Below the pieces are notes generated by a model. The model had not been told where the DNA came from. It saw only the letters and a program-made list of their open reading frames with translations, and searched no databases. From the NCBI GenBank assembly GCA_905221605.1, contig CAJNDS010002432.1, forward strand, positions 310,001 through 374,000: a stretch of 64,000 nt of DNA, given 5' to 3'. The DNA comes from Symbiodinium natans. Taxonomy: Eukaryota; Sar; Dinophyceae; Suessiales; Symbiodiniaceae. A program made the position numbers and the translations under genes. Shown piece by piece: positions 31,069 through 40,490 of this stretch. Each line of letters opens with the position of its first letter. The first letter of the stretch is position 1.

Positions 31069-34000
31069 AAGAGTGGGTAGCCGACCAGCTTACTCAGATC
31101 ACCACGCCGGACATGGAGGAGGTAAATGAGGTGCTGCTCAAAGCCTCAGAGCGATACTTCCCAAGAGCTCCTAAGCCCTCTTCTCCCCCCCTCAATGCGA
31201 TGCACAGGGCAACAAAGCGTATGTGGGCCCGTTTGACAGCTTTGGATGAGGATTTAGCAAATGCCTTGCTGTCCCTTGCAGGTCACGAGACACTGGTGCA
31301 AGACCTCTCCACGTGGCACAAGCAGGCTGTTACTAGGGCACGCAGACAACGCTTGGCAGACTTCACTCAAGAGGTAGATCAATCTACTCAAAGAGGCAAC
31401 TCTTACCTGGCTCATAAGACGCTGCAGAAGCTTCGTCCCTGGCAGCCGCAGCCCAAAACTCAGCTAGTCAACAAGGACGGCTATTTAATGGCGGCTGAAG
31501 AGGAACTCAAACTCATGCAGGAACATGCAAAAGCAGTGTTTCAAAGGCATGACAGGTTGCCATTTGAGGTCAGCAGCCTGCCAACGCTCTCAGCCCCCCT
31601 CCTTTCGAAGCACATATGCTCCATCAGACCTCATAAGGCTGTTCCCCAGAACTCAGCGTCGGCAGCCGCGTGGAAGCTCTGCTCTGACTCGGCCAGTGAG
31701 CACCTTGCAAAGTACTGCAACGAACAGGCCCGCAAAGCGGAGCACAGCCCGCTTGATTCGGCAGTGGTCCTATCTGCGCAGCTGAAGGATACTGACCTAT
31801 GCTTCATACCCAAGCCCAACAAGCCCCCATCCAAGCCTCCAAACCTTCGGCCCTTAGGCATCATAAGACCGGACGGAAAGGGCCTGACGGGGGCCTGCAG
31901 AGATCTCCTCGCTCCTTTTACTTCCAGCTACTTGAAGTCTGTGCCTCAGTTTGCATATCAGCCACAGAGAGGGCTGTCTGATGCTCTCTCCAGGGTATCA
32001 AAGCACACCAGAGAGGTCCGAAGCATCTGTGCCCAATCGCGACTGAGCAGGCATTCCTTGCATGCTGGACAGCGCAAGCCGGAGTTGGTGGGAGGGATCT
32101 GCTTTGCGCTCGACTTGTCGCAAGCCTTTGACATGGTACGCCGACAGGACCTCATGGACACCCTTCAGGAAGCCGGGGTACCGCCTGACATTCAGGGGTT
32201 AGTGGCGTCTCTGCACTCGGACAGCAGATATACTGTTCGATCCCGGCAGGCCTCCTGTTCTGTTGAGTCCACAACAGGCATAAAGCAAGGCTGTAAATTA
32301 GCCCCAACACTGTTTTCCCTGCTGACAGGAAAACTGTTTCGCGAACTTGCTGAGGTGGTAGGCTGGGATCGCGTGATGCACTGCTTAACAGGATACGCAG
32401 ATGATCTGACGGTCCACTGCAACATAACCAGTTGGAAAGACCTGATGCAGGCCCATAACATGATAGCTGATCTCCTACGAATTGTGAGGAAATACGGCTT
32501 CAAGGTGAACTCAGACAAATGCCACTTGATGGTCAAGCTGATGGGCACCGCTTCCGCCCGAGCACATAAACTCTTCAGCAAAGTCAAAATTGACGCCCAG
32601 GGAGTCAAGCACCGCGCATGGCGAATAGGGAGCACCAATGCCCAAGAATCCTTTCCACAATCTTCATCTTTTAAGTATCTTGGAGTGTGCGTGTCCTATG
32701 GCAACCAGGAGAAGGCGACGCTAGACTACAGATTGCAAGAAGGAAACGCTAAGCTGCAACAGGTCCGAAGATACGTACACAACCGAAGATTCTCGGGCCC
32801 AAAAAGCAGATTGAAGATCTGGCAAACTACCGTCTGGGCAACGGTCTCAGCAGGCCTGGTTGACATTGGACTCACAACGGAGACAGCTCAACAATTGCGC
32901 AGTTGGCACGCCAGAAAAATCAGAGCGGTCCTCAACAAACCCGTTCATCTCACGGGCATATCGACGCATCATTTGTATGCTGCCTACGGAGTTAAAGACC
33001 CAGTCCAACTGCTGTTGGAACGCCAGAGTAATCGAGTCCGATCGCTAAGAAGAAGACAGGAATCCCAAACAAGTCCAGCTGCACAGCAAGCGGCTCAACA
33101 GGATGCACAGCCTCCGCACAGCCACCAAGATGCAGCGCTGCTCCCCAAGGCTCACCAGTATGCGCAAGAGGTTCTCACTGAGTATGAGAACTTGCTGGCG
33201 GCAACTCATGCTGAGGAAGAGACAAAACATTGCTGCAGGCATTGCTCCTTTCAAACCTCAACCGAGCAAGGGCTACGTATACACGAGGCCAAAATGCACA
33301 GAGACAAGTTGGATCGATATGTTCCACCTGCTTTCCTGCCGGAGCATTCGAAGGACGGACTACCAACATGCGCAGCGTGCCACAAGCACTTTGCCCTTTG
33401 GAAAGGACTGAAGGACCACTTTCTCTCCGGAGCCTGCAAAGAGCCGGAGGCCTTAAGAAGAATAGATGCCCAGCACTCCGAACTGCTAGACGAGTCAGTG
33501 CATCCCTGGTCACGCGAACACTTGACCAGCACAGCTGGCACGCACACTGCCACGCAACTTGCTCGACAGCCAGCTTCCAAGCACTTTGTGGACCATTGTG
33601 TGCTATGTGGATTCTGGACACCTGATCATACCAAGGTCAAATCGCACCTGCATCAGGAGCATCGCAGGATCTGGTATGCCCTGCAAGAGAGCACCACGCT
33701 ACAGTGCCAGAAGCTCGGGACCGAAATCCTCAAAGGCAGACCATGCCCCTTCTGCAATAAGAATGTTACCGATAGGCGTAAGCGCCCGGCGCAATGTGGA
33801 GTACTCTTTCAAATCCTTCTAGGCGATTCCGTGTTGCAGATATCTAGGACCGCCACGGGACCACTACAGAGATTCTTCAAAGTAGTTAACTCCCCAGAGC
33901 TACCAGCAGCCAAGCCTAAACCTCTGCAGCGTGTGCTTGCCACGCAGGAAGCGATCCAAGGAGATGCTCCCCAAGATTCGAGCTTTTCCCACTCCTCTTC

Positions 34001-34784
34001 TCAGGTTGCCGCCCTTGCGCTCAAGAACACCTCCAACTACTGCTATGTCAATGCAGCTATGCAGGCTATGCTAGCCACTACCACTATGGAGCCATCATTG
34101 CGATCACTCCAACCACTCTTGAGCCTCATTTCGAGTTCGACACAGTCCAGCACTGCTTCCCCCCTCAATCTCATTAACTCATTCCCGCTTCGAAGCCTGC
34201 TGCCAAGATGGAGATTCGATGGCACGCAGCAAGACTCGGCAGAATTCCTGCAGAGCTTCCTGGCAGCTGCTTCTGAGCTCCCTCTCACGCGTAGGTGGGC
34301 AACAGTTGATCTGGCCACAGGGAGTTTGGCGGTGGAGGGAGGTCCCCTCATCATGCTCATGCAACACTCGGCCAGCAGGCCACTGCAATCTTTAATAGAC
34401 GAGTGGTCTTCGGTGCCCCCAAACACAACTTTGCTGGGGCAGCAGAAGCACGCAATCTTCACAGTGGCAAGATTTACAGGTTCGGGTAAGAATCACTTCC
34501 CTATCACTGCGTACAGTCAAGAGCTCCAGGTACCCGTACTGTATGAGGGCTCCATACGCAACGAAAGGGCGTACGTGCAGTCCTGTGTCTTTCACATTGG
34601 CTCTACCCCGTACAGCGGCCATTACCGCACTATCTGGAGGTCAACGTCGGAGTGGCAGTCGACCGATGACCACCGGCGATCACTGAAGGCAACGGACTCA
34701 GATCAAAGACAAGTCCGCCATGGTTCATACATCTTCTTTTTGACATTCCCTGAAGCATCACGTGACGATGCAGTGATCCTCTGA
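30918..34784 (+). CDS. LINE reverse transcriptase with zinc fingers and USP (C19) deubiquitinase domain
   Basis: 1288 codons, uninterrupted. RT: GGICFALDLSQAFD (D399), GIKQGCKLAP, and the active site GYADDL (Y493-A-D-D). Four Cys/His finger-like motifs follow at 773-794 (CRHC...H...H), 818-840 (CAACHKHF), 894-915 (CVLCGF...H...H) and 943 (CPFC). From about 1034 to 1280 comes a ubiquitin-specific-protease fold: Cys box NTSNYCYVNAAMQAML (N1040, C1042), DGTQQDSAEFLQSFL (1102-1116), His box STPYSGHYRTIW (H1235), D1250/D1251, and a closing YIFFLTF. All triad positions are present, so activity is plausible. USPs cleave ubiquitin from proteins; inside a LINE it may protect the element's own protein or RNP from degradation, which is inference. 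Confidence 0.9.
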   Translation: MEERRSLPSRGKDPASKALAALLPPLPPPPYDKQALEEAVRYNRPKAQAMKEWVADQLTQITTPDMEEVNEVLLKASERYFPRAPKPSSPPLNAMHRATKRMWARLTALDEDLANALLSLAGHETLVQDLSTWHKQAVTRARRQRLADFTQEVDQSTQRGNSYLAHKTLQKLRPWQPQPKTQLVNKDGYLMAAEEELKLMQEHAKAVFQRHDRLPFEVSSLPTLSAPLLSKHICSIRPHKAVPQNSASAAAWKLCSDSASEHLAKYCNEQARKAEHSPLDSAVVLSAQLKDTDLCFIPKPNKPPSKPPNLRPLGIIRPDGKGLTGACRDLLAPFTSSYLKSVPQFAYQPQRGLSDALSRVSKHTREVRSICAQSRLSRHSLHAGQRKPELVGGICFALDLSQAFDMVRRQDLMDTLQEAGVPPDIQGLVASLHSDSRYTVRSRQASCSVESTTGIKQGCKLAPTLFSLLTGKLFRELAEVVGWDRVMHCLTGYADDLTVHCNITSWKDLMQAHNMIADLLRIVRKYGFKVNSDKCHLMVKLMGTASARAHKLFSKVKIDAQGVKHRAWRIGSTNAQESFPQSSSFKYLGVCVSYGNQEKATLDYRLQEGNAKLQQVRRYVHNRRFSGPKSRLKIWQTTVWATVSAGLVDIGLTTETAQQLRSWHARKIRAVLNKPVHLTGISTHHLYAAYGVKDPVQLLLERQSNRVRSLRRRQESQTSPAAQQAAQQDAQPPHSHQDAALLPKAHQYAQEVLTEYENLLAATHAEEETKHCCRHCSFQTSTEQGLRIHEAKMHRDKLDRYVPPAFLPEHSKDGLPTCAACHKHFALWKGLKDHFLSGACKEPEALRRIDAQHSELLDESVHPWSREHLTSTAGTHTATQLARQPASKHFVDHCVLCGFWTPDHTKVKSHLHQEHRRIWYALQESTTLQCQKLGTEILKGRPCPFCNKNVTDRRKRPAQCGVLFQILLGDSVLQISRTATGPLQRFFKVVNSPELPAAKPKPLQRVLATQEAIQGDAPQDSSFSHSSSQVAALALKNTSNYCYVNAAMQAMLATTTMEPSLRSLQPLLSLISSSTQSSTASPLNLINSFPLRSLLPRWRFDGTQQDSAEFLQSFLAAASELPLTRRWATVDLATGSLAVEGGPLIMLMQHSASRPLQSLIDEWSSVPPNTTLLGQQKHAIFTVARFTGSGKNHFPITAYSQELQVPVLYEGSIRNERAYVQSCVFHIGSTPYSGHYRTIWRSTSEWQSTDDHRRSLKATDSDQRQVRHGSYIFFLTFPEASRDDAVIL

Positions 34785-34995
34785 GCATCACTAGTCGCAA
34801 CTGGCCAGCGCTGCGACCAGTACTGCAGCACAGCTGCCGCCCCCCCCCCCACTGTCAGCGCTCGATAACCGCTCACCGCCGATTGCCGAATCAAAGACAG
34901 CTTCTTTGTGAGCTTTAGGTAGGTTTTGGAGTTTGGGGGTTTGGGGTTTTGGTTTTGGGGTTTTGGGTTTTGGGTTTTTAGGGTTTAGGGGTACA
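34785..34995 (+). repeat. G/T-rich telomere-like tract after the LINE
   Basis: 34917-34995 is built from GGTTTTGG, GGGTTTTGGG and finally TTTTTAGGGTTTAGGGG. It resembles degenerate TTTAGGG telomere repeat, the type known from dinoflagellates. It is either the LINE 3' tail or the target site. Confidence 0.6.
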
Positions 34996-35209
34996 GGCCC
35001 AAGGTCCCAATCCAGCAGCCAGGCTGGCAGGACTCCCATGTGCACATGTGCAAGATGCCCAGGTCCAAGGTCTCAATCCAGCAGCCAGGCTGGCAGGACT
35101 CCCAGGTCAGGTGCACAGGCGCAAGGTGCCCAGGTCTAAGGTCCCAATCAAGCAGCTATGCCAGCAGGACTGCCAGGTGCGCAGGCGCAAAGCGCTCAGG
35201 TCCAAAGAC
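34996..35209 (+). repeat. ~73-bp tandem repeat
   Basis: Three copies of CCCAGGTCCAAGGTCTCAAT-CCAGCAGCCAGGCTGGCAGG type units. E2 begins inside the fourth partial copy. Confidence 0.85.
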
Positions 35210-35213
35210 GCTT

Positions 35214-35375
35214 CGGGTTTTTGGTTCCCGTGTGTTTTCCCACAAGTGAATCATGCACCGCTGTTTGCATTAAGCCTAAACAAGCCTTGCACAGCTGAGC
35301 ATCTCCGGCTCACAGCTGGCCTTGACCTAACCCCTAGGTGGGGCCTTCTGCTTTTCGGTCAAGGCCTTCTACGCT
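35214..35375 (+). repeat. E2 split repeat A1
   Basis: It matches E1 A1 (15931-16100) over its length. It differs mainly at 35265-35290, where the CATTTTGCCCAGGC segment is replaced by CATTAAGCCTAAAC. Confidence 0.88.
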
Positions 35376-35438
35376 CTTAGTTCTTTCTAGAGCCTCCAGG
35401 CCTCGTAATCCTGGAGTTTGTAGCCTGCACGCCCAGCC

Positions 35439-36431
35439 ATGGCCTACCGTGCTAACATGCCCATCCGCACAGAAGTTCGCAGCTCTTCAGATGGCGGACG
35501 CTACGATTACGTCCCCTCGTGGGACGATCTGGTCTACTTGCACTTGAACAGACTGGCCCTATTTGCACAACCTGCCCAAGATGACTACGCCACGCCTTGT
35601 CCTGGCTACGAACCAGGCCCAGAGGATACCACCCCGCCGGTCCGTTTCAGGACCCGCACGGCGCCCACTACCGCACAGATCAGCACGCCTGAACCAGCGA
35701 TGCACACTCCCCTTGGAGCCTCTGGTTTGCCTACTACAATGGATGCGCATATGGGCCCTGCCGAGCCCCATCCTGGAGCTACGAGATCTACTCCTCTTGC
35801 AGCCTTCAGCTCAGCTTCTGCAATGGATGCACCTCTGGGTCCCGCTGGGCCCCCCTTTGAAGCTAAGCGTGACACTCCTCTTGGAGCCTCCGACTTGCCT
35901 TCTACAGCCAATGACTTCATGCCTTCAAAGCCCAACGAGCCTCACGACCTGGTGCACATCAGGTCCCTGCTCGTTTATATGCACAATCACCTGGCCTGCC
36001 AAGACGCAATGGGCCGCACTCTGATGCAGGCAGAGGAATCCAGACGCCTGGAGCTGCACGCAGTCTCTGCCCAACTGCAGGAAATACGCACCAGCCTAGC
36101 CTTCGTCCAGCAGGCCTACGCCGATCTCAGGCACGAGCTCGACAGCATCGCAGCCGACTTTCTGGCCTATCGCATTCGCACAGAAGCGGAGATGGCAAGC
36201 CTTAGGGAAGCCTTGGGGCCCATGCCCTCCCAAATCAATACCCTCAAGCGTATTGCTATACTGCCTTACAATGCACATCTTCAGGCCCTGCGTACCTTTC
36301 AGGTCCCGGCAAACAGGTGGGAAGAGGCAAATCCCCATGCCCTGTTGCGTAGAGAGCTTCTACACCTAGAGGACCGCCTTCTTCGCCTGGAAGCTGCCCA
36401 GCCCGTCTGGCCCGTGCAATCTGGGGCATGA
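35439..36431 (+). CDS. E2 ORF1, coiled-coil accessory protein
   Basis: 330 codons, intact; the ATG is in the same place as in E1. It opens MAYRANMPIRTEVRS, followed by a low-complexity Pro/Thr-rich region with four HTPLGAS-type units (residues 88-150). From about 175 a long predicted coiled coil follows (HNHLACQDAMGRTL...RRLELHAVSAQLQEI), then PSQINTLKRIAILPYN and a closing block NRWEEANPHALLRRELLHL. E3 ORF1 ends in the same W-x4-P-x2-L-x2-R pattern. No enzyme motif. By position it may be a structural or RNA-binding protein; function unknown. Confidence 0.8.
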   Translation: MAYRANMPIRTEVRSSSDGGRYDYVPSWDDLVYLHLNRLALFAQPAQDDYATPCPGYEPGPEDTTPPVRFRTRTAPTTAQISTPEPAMHTPLGASGLPTTMDAHMGPAEPHPGATRSTPLAAFSSASAMDAPLGPAGPPFEAKRDTPLGASDLPSTANDFMPSKPNEPHDLVHIRSLLVYMHNHLACQDAMGRTLMQAEESRRLELHAVSAQLQEIRTSLAFVQQAYADLRHELDSIAADFLAYRIRTEAEMASLREALGPMPSQINTLKRIAILPYNAHLQALRTFQVPANRWEEANPHALLRRELLHLEDRLLRLEAAQPVWPVQSGA

Positions 36432-36942
36432 GCGCCTGTGCGGGTAGACCATGTAGGGCGAACACGTGGGCGTGGGCGCGTTGCAGTGCCGACATATGTA
36501 AAGCACACTGTCGGCGGCATGTGCGGTTTTGATAGCGGGAGCAGAAGCTCTGCATAGGCACGGCGAAGAATTGGTGCTGTGCCAATCTGGGGCCAGCGGG
36601 CAGCGGGGGCAGCATGGAGCCAGCATTAGACAGCAGGTGCTGTGGCGGCGGAGGCTTAGGCTTAGGCCAGGGTATGGGCGTATTAGGGTCGGCAGGCGGG
36701 TTAGGGCTATTAATAGGCTGAGGCAGCGTAGGCGCTGTCGTAGGCTGTCTGACCTGGTGTGGCAGCCTGACCTGTGCAAGAGCGAAGCTGTGTGCGAAAG
36801 GCTCTTGCGCTGAGGACGCTGTGGCGTCTGGGCATGTGTCACTGCTGTCCTCGGTGCCACTCCAATCCTGGACATTCCAGGGGCAAGGTTGGAAGGCTGG
36901 GCTTTTAGGCTGAGGAGGCATGGGCCCGAAGTGACGCAACAA
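36430..36942 (-). pseudogene. Reverse-strand gag-like CCCH fragment, tentative
   Basis: On the minus strand an open frame reads a Pro-rich stretch (PTTAPTLPQP...WPKPKPPPPQHL), then SFCSRYQNRTCRRQCALH. That is a C-x7-C-x3-C-x2-H cluster with the YQN seen in the E2 gag finger CRRYQNGQC at about 63115. It lies tail-to-tail with ORF1 and overlaps its end. It could be an inverted piece of a related gag-like gene or chance in a GC-rich region. Confidence 0.35.
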
Positions 36943-37600
36943 AGCTAGCCAAGGGGGTCCCTAAAGAAAACGCCAAGAGCCGATAACTGCGTGAAGTATC
37001 AGAACCACACACCTCTTTGGCCTCAGCAACATACTGGCTTGCATCTGGGCCCACATTAGCCCACAAGACCGCCGCTCATTCCACGTCATTGACTGGTGGT
37101 CTGCCGCCGATGCCCGCTGGTATTTGGCAGGCCTGCCAATGCCTGACTCAGATGACTACTCCGACCAGGGGTCTTCATCGGGCACCAGCACCGCTGCCTC
37201 AGTGGGTACCTAGCCTATGCCGGTGCCTTGCGTGAGCACCTCTCTGCCCATCCTTTGCACGTGCCTACCGGGACTCACGCCACCCTGTCGCACTCGACAC
37301 ACACCATTGCCCTGTGAGCCTCACGCTGCCTGGCCTAGTGCCCCCCCCCTCTGTGCTGATTGTCCCTGGACCCGCCCATCCTGCCCCTTGCCTGCAGGTA
37401 CCTACGCCTTCGAGCTCGGCATCGACTTCATGCACATCAAGGTTGCCGGCTGCCACCTTACTCTGCCTATTTGCACACTGCCCTGAGTTGCTGCCTAGTT
37501 AGCGTTCACGCTTCTTCACTGTCAGGCCAATACGCACTTTCTGCATGCCTCTCTCGTTCGACTTCAAGGCCGGCTGTGCTCTTGCAGTCGTTCGTGAGTA
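36943..37600. other. No recognisable gene
   Basis: Only short frames without motifs. The E2 interior between ORF1 and the next frame. Confidence 0.4.
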
Positions 37601-39243
37601 TTGTTGCCGCATATGCCCTGTTCTCTGCACACTGATATGGCTGCCTACGCGGTCTCTGCACAACCCGCCTCGGGTTCAGGCAACGCACAGCCGAGCCAGA
37701 CATTGCCTACCAAGGCCCCGCCATCGGTGGTCACTGGCAAAGCCCAGGCCCAAACGCCTGATTCGGGCCCAACGCCTAATCCAGCCTCGGATTCCACAGC
37801 CTCGGCTTTGCTCACGGACGAGCTAGCCGCTATGAAGAAGGCCGCTTCCACCCGCCGCGGGCAAAAGGCCAAAGCCCTCTCGCGCAAGGACTGGGACTTC
37901 CTTGACCCAGCCCAGAAGCTATCCTGGTCGCCCGACCAGATCCGCCGAGCCCACGGGGATGGCCGTGTCATCCCCAGCCTAGTTTTCAAAAAGGATGGGG
38001 TCAAGGTGCCTGACGCCCTGGTGAAGCACATCGCCAACACGCTCCCCTCGACAGACGCCGAGACGAGCCCGCCTACTCAGACTGGCCCACTGCCTTCTGT
38101 CGCCCGCCCGACTTGGGCAGACATCCAGGAGGATTGCCATGCCCAAGATTGTCAGCCCATCGCCCCTCAGGTCCACCAACAAGGCCACGCCTGAGCCTGA
38201 AGCCCGCCCATCTGCCTCGCCAACCAAGCCCAACCCTCGCATGACCATGGTCTATGAGGGCAGGACCTGGCACAACTTTTGGGGGCAGGACCCACCAACG
38301 CGGTCTTAGTGGACTGGGACTCCTACTGGTTCACTCTGGAAGAAGAACCCGCCCAGGGACAGCCAGCCCAGCCCAAGGGTCCTTCCCCATGCCCACAGCC
38401 CGCACACCCGCCTCAGCAGGCCCAAGATCCCCTTCAGCCGCCGGGAACCAAAGCCCCACCGCCACCTATGCCGCAAGAGCCAGAACCAGCCCATAAGAAG
38501 ATCACGTGCTCTGTCTTCGGAGCGGACGGCTGGATTCTCAGAAAGGACCAGAGAGGCAGGGTGCACATCACCGAAGCCGACGACGCCAGCCCAATTGCCC
38601 ATGCCGACCAGGGAGACCCCCGAGCCCAGGAAGTGCGCTCCATGCGGTTCAACATTTGGGCCCCGCCGTTTGTTGCGGGCCCGGTGGTGCCTTTCTCTAT
38701 CATCAGCCCTCCGCCGGCACAGCCACAGCCGGCCCCAGCCCAGGAAGCCCACACCACGCCTCCCACGGCCCAAGAGCAGACCGACACCCAAGACGCCCAG
38801 CCCCAGGACGACTTCACAGACTTGCTTGGCCTGGGGCAAGATTCCTCGGATCGAGGGCTCCGCAACCCTTTCCCGAACCCACAGCGCCCAGGAAGGAGGT
38901 GACTTCCGGCCCAAAGCAACCAGCGCCAGGTCCATGCCCTGCCCACACCTGTCCATCACGCGACAGACGCTACCGAGGCACACTCATCATGCCCAGTGTC
39001 TGCCTACCGGATACATTCAACTTGGCGCCGCACCTCCTCAAGGTCTTCTTTGTGGACCATCGAGACCGCCCACGATGCATGCGCCCATGTTCAACACGCC
39101 CACACTGCCCCTTCGGCCTCGCGTGTGCACAAATAATGTCGGACACCGACAGTGAGCATTTGGACCACCTATGCAGCCGCTGTGTAGAGTTCCGCAGAGC
39201 CCATGAAGACCCATGGGGCTGGTTCCATGCCTATGCGCCCTAA
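37601..39243 (+). pseudogene. E2 unrecognised frame region, broken
   Basis: Three frames follow each other: 37601-38194 (DELAAMKKAASTRRGQK, then RKDWDFLDPAQKLSWSPDQI), 38279-38902 (DWDSYWFTLEEEP, then a Pro/Gln-rich linker, then CSVFGADGWILRKDQ), and from the ATG at 38990 to 39243 (HLLKVFFVDHRDRPRC with a Cys-rich C-x3-C-x5-C-x5-C cluster and a further C-x2-C). Composition and amino-acid order look like real coding sequence split by frameshifts near 38140 and 38890. I recognise no family. It lies between ORF1 and the recombinase of E2, so it is probably part of the element. Confidence 0.45.
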
Positions 39244-39439
39244 GCCCATGTGGCGCATAGGCTTTTCCCTAGCGGATATGCCCACAACTTTCCGCCTAGC
39301 CCGCCCTAGCCTTTCAGCCTTAGCCCATTCTCGGCCTAAGAATTGGGCCTTATTTTGCATCCGCCGCCGGCCCGAACAAGACAAAAAAGGAGGGCATGCC
39401 CATGACACAACCACAATGTCCCATGCGGTTAGACTGCCT

Positions 39440-39743
39440 TGTCTAGTGTGTATGCCTACCTGACGCAGGTGCCCACCGTCGAGCCCATCGAGATGCAGCC
39501 GGAGCCCTGTCCACACCGAGAAAAGCCTCCTGCCTGGTTCTTCGCATTGCCTGTACAGGTTTGTGCACAGGTTTGACACTTTCATCCAAGCTTTCACATA
39601 CATGGAGCGCCTGTCGTCAGCCTACTGTGCGACTCCTTCTTGCAGCCATTTCACTCAAGCCGCCAGGAACATGCTTCCGAGTCACAAACCGCGTGTCGAC
39701 TGGAGCCCCACTCCCAGTCGTAAGAAGCCCAGACTGCCTAATG
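39440..39743 (+). pseudogene. E2 frame 5' part, interrupted by E3
   Basis: A frame at 39440-39560 (LTQVPTVEPIEMQPEPCP) continues after a one-base shift into 39563-39740 (HRFDTFIQAFTYMERLSS, KKPRLPN). E3 enters after ATG 39741-39743. Removing E3 joins the frame in phase to 59587-60049, an acidic and Pro/Ser-rich segment with two DPIEDW units. No known domain; probably an N-terminal extension of the E2 recombinase or a small separate protein. Confidence 0.6.
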
Positions 39744-39959
39744 GCAACTATCCATCGTGATGGAGAGGACCTTATTTTGTGTTCATGTGCAGCAAAAATA
39801 AATGTTCTTTTATTTTTGCGGTTTGCCCGAATCTTGCCCGATTTACGAGTTCACTACAACAATCCACGAGTACAGACCACGTTCCAAATTTTTAGAAGCC
39901 AGTAGCCATTTTGGCTCAAGGTCTGAGTGGCTCAGACACAGAGTTTCATTTTTGAATCC
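39744..39959 (+). repeat. E3 split repeat A1
   Basis: Matches A2 (59059-59322) on both sides of one replaced block. A1 has 24 bases at 39897-39920 where A2 has about 71. Apart from that, only one to two base differences. Confidence 0.93.
39902..39920 (+). other. Dinoflagellate spliced-leader relic
   Basis: GTAGCCATTTTGGCTCAAG equals the last 19 of the 22 bases of DinoSL. It is joined to GTCTGAGTGG, which in A2 follows an AG (CATGCAAG at the same boundary). This is what a trans-spliced RNA copied back to DNA would look like. Confidence 0.85.
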
Positions 39960-40092
39960 TGGGGCCTGGCTTTGTGTAACCGTGTGAGCACCCAAACAGG
40001 TTCATCTTCAACCAGGCTCTCTAACCTTGCCCTTAGGGCCAGTGCAAGCAGCCCCGTGGGGGCTGCGGATGTCCTGAACTCCTCGGCCGTTC

Positions 40093-40473
40093 ATGGGCAC
40101 GTTGCTTCCTGAGGATTCCACTGCAGAAGAGGCGGAGCGCGCTCATTTGCGCCTGACCTGGGATCACGCCGCTGCCATTGGTCGCTTGTCGGATTCTGTT
40201 GCCGATTTGCAGTCGCAGGTTGCCGAACAGGACTCGGCCCTAGGCGATCTCCAGGAGCAGGTTATCCTTTTTGCTCAGGTGGGTTCCTTGCAAGAGGAGC
40301 GTGTCGGCTTCCTCCGTGCCATCGGCGTGGCTCCCTCCCAGTGGGCTCGTACTTCTCCGTGGACCCTTGTGCATCGTGTCATTCAGGATCTCGGTGGGCG
40401 TGTTCGCCACCTGTGGCGGCTGTACGGGCCGCGTCAACCGACGCTTACGCCGCTGGATAGTCTCGATCCTTAG
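40093..40473 (+). CDS. E3 ORF1, small coiled-coil protein
   Basis: 126 codons. Residues 20-65 form heptads (IGRLSDSVADLQSQVAEQ...ALGDLQEQV). The C-terminal half reads PSQWARTSPWTLVHRVIQ and RVRHLWRLYGP, matching the end of E2 ORF1 in its W-x4-P-x2-L-x2-R pattern, so it is a short relative of that protein. It begins 134 bp downstream of A1 and ends 17 bp before the recombinase start, which suggests a compact transcript. No catalytic motif; role unknown. Confidence 0.7.
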   Translation: MGTLLPEDSTAEEAERAHLRLTWDHAAAIGRLSDSVADLQSQVAEQDSALGDLQEQVILFAQVGSLQEERVGFLRAIGVAPSQWARTSPWTLVHRVIQDLGGRVRHLWRLYGPRQPTLTPLDSLDP

Positions 40474-40490
40474 CCCCAGGTTTTTCCGCC

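Larger units (their letters stand above)
29560..34990 (+). mobile_element. LINE (non-LTR retrotransposon) with C-terminal USP domain
   Basis: AP-type endonuclease, RT and zinc fingers in the order of a LINE ORF2, with a deubiquitinase-like domain at the end. No LTRs or split repeats. The 3' side runs into G/T-rich TTTTGGG/TTTAGGG sequence. The 5' end is not defined; 29532-29853 has no recognised gene and may be the 5' UTR. The two frames overlap at 30918-31068 across C6 runs, so one indel probably separates what is a single ORF2. Confidence 0.85.
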
